The position numbers and the translations under genes were made by a program. Below the pieces are notes generated by a model, which saw only the letters and a list, made by a program, of their open reading frames with translations, was not told the DNA's origin and did no database searches. Positions 62,615 through 64,000 of a stretch of 64,000 nt of DNA are shown piece by piece. Source of the stretch: Ilumatobacteraceae bacterium (lineage in GTDB: Bacteria > Actinomycetota > Acidimicrobiia > Acidimicrobiales > Ilumatobacteraceae). Position 1 is the stretch's first letter; every line of letters begins with the position of its first letter. Location: contig JAFMNE010000001.1 in NCBI GenBank assembly GCA_017859395.1, forward strand, positions 62,001-126,000, written 5' to 3'.

Positions 62615-64000
62615 GAGGCCGCTCCGGTGGTGGCACCGGTCATATAGCCGCCGAGAATGGCGGGGCTGACGTCGTCGGGGTCAACCTCGGCAGCGATGCG
62701 GCCGTCGAACATGACCAGCAAGGTGTCGGACAAGCCGATGAGCTCATCGAGGTCGGCCGACACCAGCAAGATGGCGCATCCGGCATCACGTGCATCGCGG
62801 AGTTCAGCCCACACGGCGGCCTGCGCGCCAACGTCGATACCACGAGTCGGGTGTGCAGCTATCAGCACGGCGGGTTCGGTGATCATGGAGCGTCCAACCA
62901 CCAGTTTTTGTTGGTTGCCACCCGACAGGGCGAAGGCGGGCACGGTCTCGTTGGGGGTCAGAACGCCGAAGCGGTCGATGATGTCGCGTGTGGAGGAGCG
63001 TGCGGCGCCGATGTTCACCAAGGGGCCGGTCGACAGCTCTGGTGATGCCTCGCGTCCGAGGAGTCCGTTCTCCCACAGCGACGAGTTCAACATGAGCGCC
63101 TCTCGGTGGCGATCGAAGGGGATGTAGGCCACACCGGCATCGTGGCGGTCGCGCACACTGGCAGTGGAGATGTCATCACCATCCACTATCACCGTGCCCG
63201 TGGCGGGCCGCAATCCGATGATCGCGGTGCACAGTTCGTATTGGCCGTTGCCCTCCACCCCGGCGATGCCGACGATCTCGCCAGCGCGCACCGCGAAGGT
63301 GGCGTCCTCGACTACCAATCGGCCGTCAGCGCCAACGACGGACAAGTTGGCAACTGTCAGTCGCTCGGTCTCGCCGATGTCGGTCGTACGACCGCCGGGA
63401 GTCGGTAGTTCGGATCCAACCATGAGTTCGGCCAGACCGGCCCGATCGATGTCGGCTGGCGCCACGCTGGCCACTGTGGTGCCCTGACGCATCACAGTGA
63501 TGGCATCAGAGACCTGCAGCACCTCGTCAAGTTTGTGGGAGATGAAGATGACAGTGGTTCCGTCGTTGACGAGTCGACGCAGAGTGGCGAAGAGTTCGTC
63601 GACCTCCTCGGGCACGAGAACTGCCGTCGGCTCGTCCAGAATCACGATGTCCGCACCGCGATAGAGAACTTTCAGGATCTCGACGCGTTGGCGTTCTCCG
63701 ACGCCGAGTTCGGACACCGGGGTATCGAGATCGAGGGTGACGCCGACGGTGCGCATCAACTCGGTGAGGTCAGTGCGTGCACTGGCGGCATCGATGACGC
63801 CCCGATGGGCGGGTTCGCTGCCCAAGATGATGTTCTCGAGCACGGAGAAGTTGTCGGCCAGCATGAAGTGCTGGTGCACCATGCCAATGCCCGCGGCGAT
63901 GGCATCGGCAGGGGACTTCATGTGCATGTCAGTGCCGTTCACGGCAACCGTTCCGGCATCTGGTCGGTGCATGCCGTACAGAGTCTTCATGAGTGTTGAT
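62611..64000 (-). CDS. Nucleoside ABC transporter ATP-binding protein, 5' truncated
   Basis: Two fused ABC domains, as in NupO/RbsA/YufO-type proteins. The window ends inside the first Walker A (frame continues as STLMKTLYGM to base 64000), so about 40 N-terminal residues are missing. The first domain has ELGVGERQRVEILKVLYRGADIVILDEPTAVL, the second VEGNGQYELCTAIIG (degenerate Walker A), ALSGGNQQKLVVGRSM and AAHPTRGIDVGAQ. It drives nucleoside uptake with the two downstream permeases. The ATG at 63990 is internal. Confidence 0.93.
   Translation of the reverse strand, partial: STLMKTLYGMHRPDAGTVAVNGTDMHMKSPADAIAAGIGMVHQHFMLADNFSVLENIILGSEPAHRGVIDAASARTDLTELMRTVGVTLDLDTPVSELGVGERQRVEILKVLYRGADIVILDEPTAVLVPEEVDELFATLRRLVNDGTTVIFISHKLDEVLQVSDAITVMRQGTTVASVAPADIDRAGLAELMVGSELPTPGGRTTDIGETERLTVANLSVVGADGRLVVEDATFAVRAGEIVGIAGVEGNGQYELCTAIIGLRPATGTVIVDGDDISTASVRDRHDAGVAYIPFDRHREALMLNSSLWENGLLGREASPELSTGPLVNIGAARSSTRDIIDRFGVLTPNETVPAFALSGGNQQKLVVGRSMITEPAVLIAAHPTRGIDVGAQAAVWAELRDARDAGCAILLVSADLDELIGLSDTLLVMFDGRIAAEVDPDDVSPAILGGYMTGATTGAAS

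Overview
This is a 64 kb chromosomal window from a high-GC bacterium, almost certainly an actinomycete-type (Actinomycetota) organism. Evidence: two mycothiol-dependent maleylpyruvate isomerase-fold enzymes, a SepX/GlpR-like divisome membrane protein, an SCO6745/SalK-family protein, a PAC2-family protein, a mycobacterial-type SerC, a class F-like sortase with a wall-anchored substrate, and many leaderless TANNNT promoters. The gene mix fits the class Acidimicrobiia, but that is inference. There is no phage, IS element, CRISPR array or rRNA. The window reads as ordinary core chromosome with a few accessory modules.

Layout. 1-6 kb: ilvB (5' cut)-ilvN-ilvC, an MFS exporter, and metY. 6-10 kb (minus): an arylsulfatase preceded by an SdsA-like MBL-fold protein with an altered metal site. 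10-16 kb: serC-PAC2, divergent aspartate aminotransferase, a DUF368/PopT transporter, a cupin, cobO, and a mycothiol-dependent enzyme. 16.5-22.7 kb (minus): a thiamine operon under a TPP riboswitch, in the order thiamine diphosphokinase, ThiB, ThiP, ThiQ fused to a GNAT domain, then two unrecognised proteins. 22.7-32.9 kb: surE, an EamA transporter, a second mycothiol-dependent enzyme, an NfuA-type Fe-S scaffold, a Cys/Met-metabolism PLP enzyme, dxs-ECH-hisN-like, an acetolactate-synthase-like TPP enzyme, and a hotdog thioesterase. 33-38 kb: tldD-tldE-uppP, a cysteine-less FmdB protein, galU, and a glycolipid-binding-domain protein. 38.7-42 kb: moeA, moaA, moaC, SepX/GlpR-like, and tRNA-Ala(CGC). 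42-51 kb: a K+ channel with two RCK domains, a 34-aa membrane peptide, an SDR without the catalytic Lys, GGT-SalK, a SET-domain protein, a CoA-transferase, and sortase plus DUF4397 substrate. 51-64 kb: pepN, an adenosine-kinase-like PfkB protein with a phosphohexomutase, and a nucleoside salvage/uptake region (upp, two adenosine deaminases, a PhyH dioxygenase, and a BMP-type nucleoside ABC transporter cut by the window end).

How genes work together. Thiamine uptake and pyrophosphorylation sit under one TPP riboswitch and would supply TPP to the TPP enzymes also present here (IlvB, the IlvB-like protein, Dxs). The nucleoside ABC transporter, adenosine deaminases, adenosine-kinase-like protein, Upp, SurE and phosphohexomutase form a nucleoside salvage set. 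UppP and PopT both act in undecaprenyl-phosphate recycling.

A window-wide regularity is that most first-in-operon genes have a TANNNT (or CAACAT) -10-like hexamer ending 6-9 nt before the start codon and no Shine-Dalgarno sequence. This indicates leaderless transcription. It helps choose start codons and supports two small ORFs. Antisense long ORFs are high-GC shadows and were left out.
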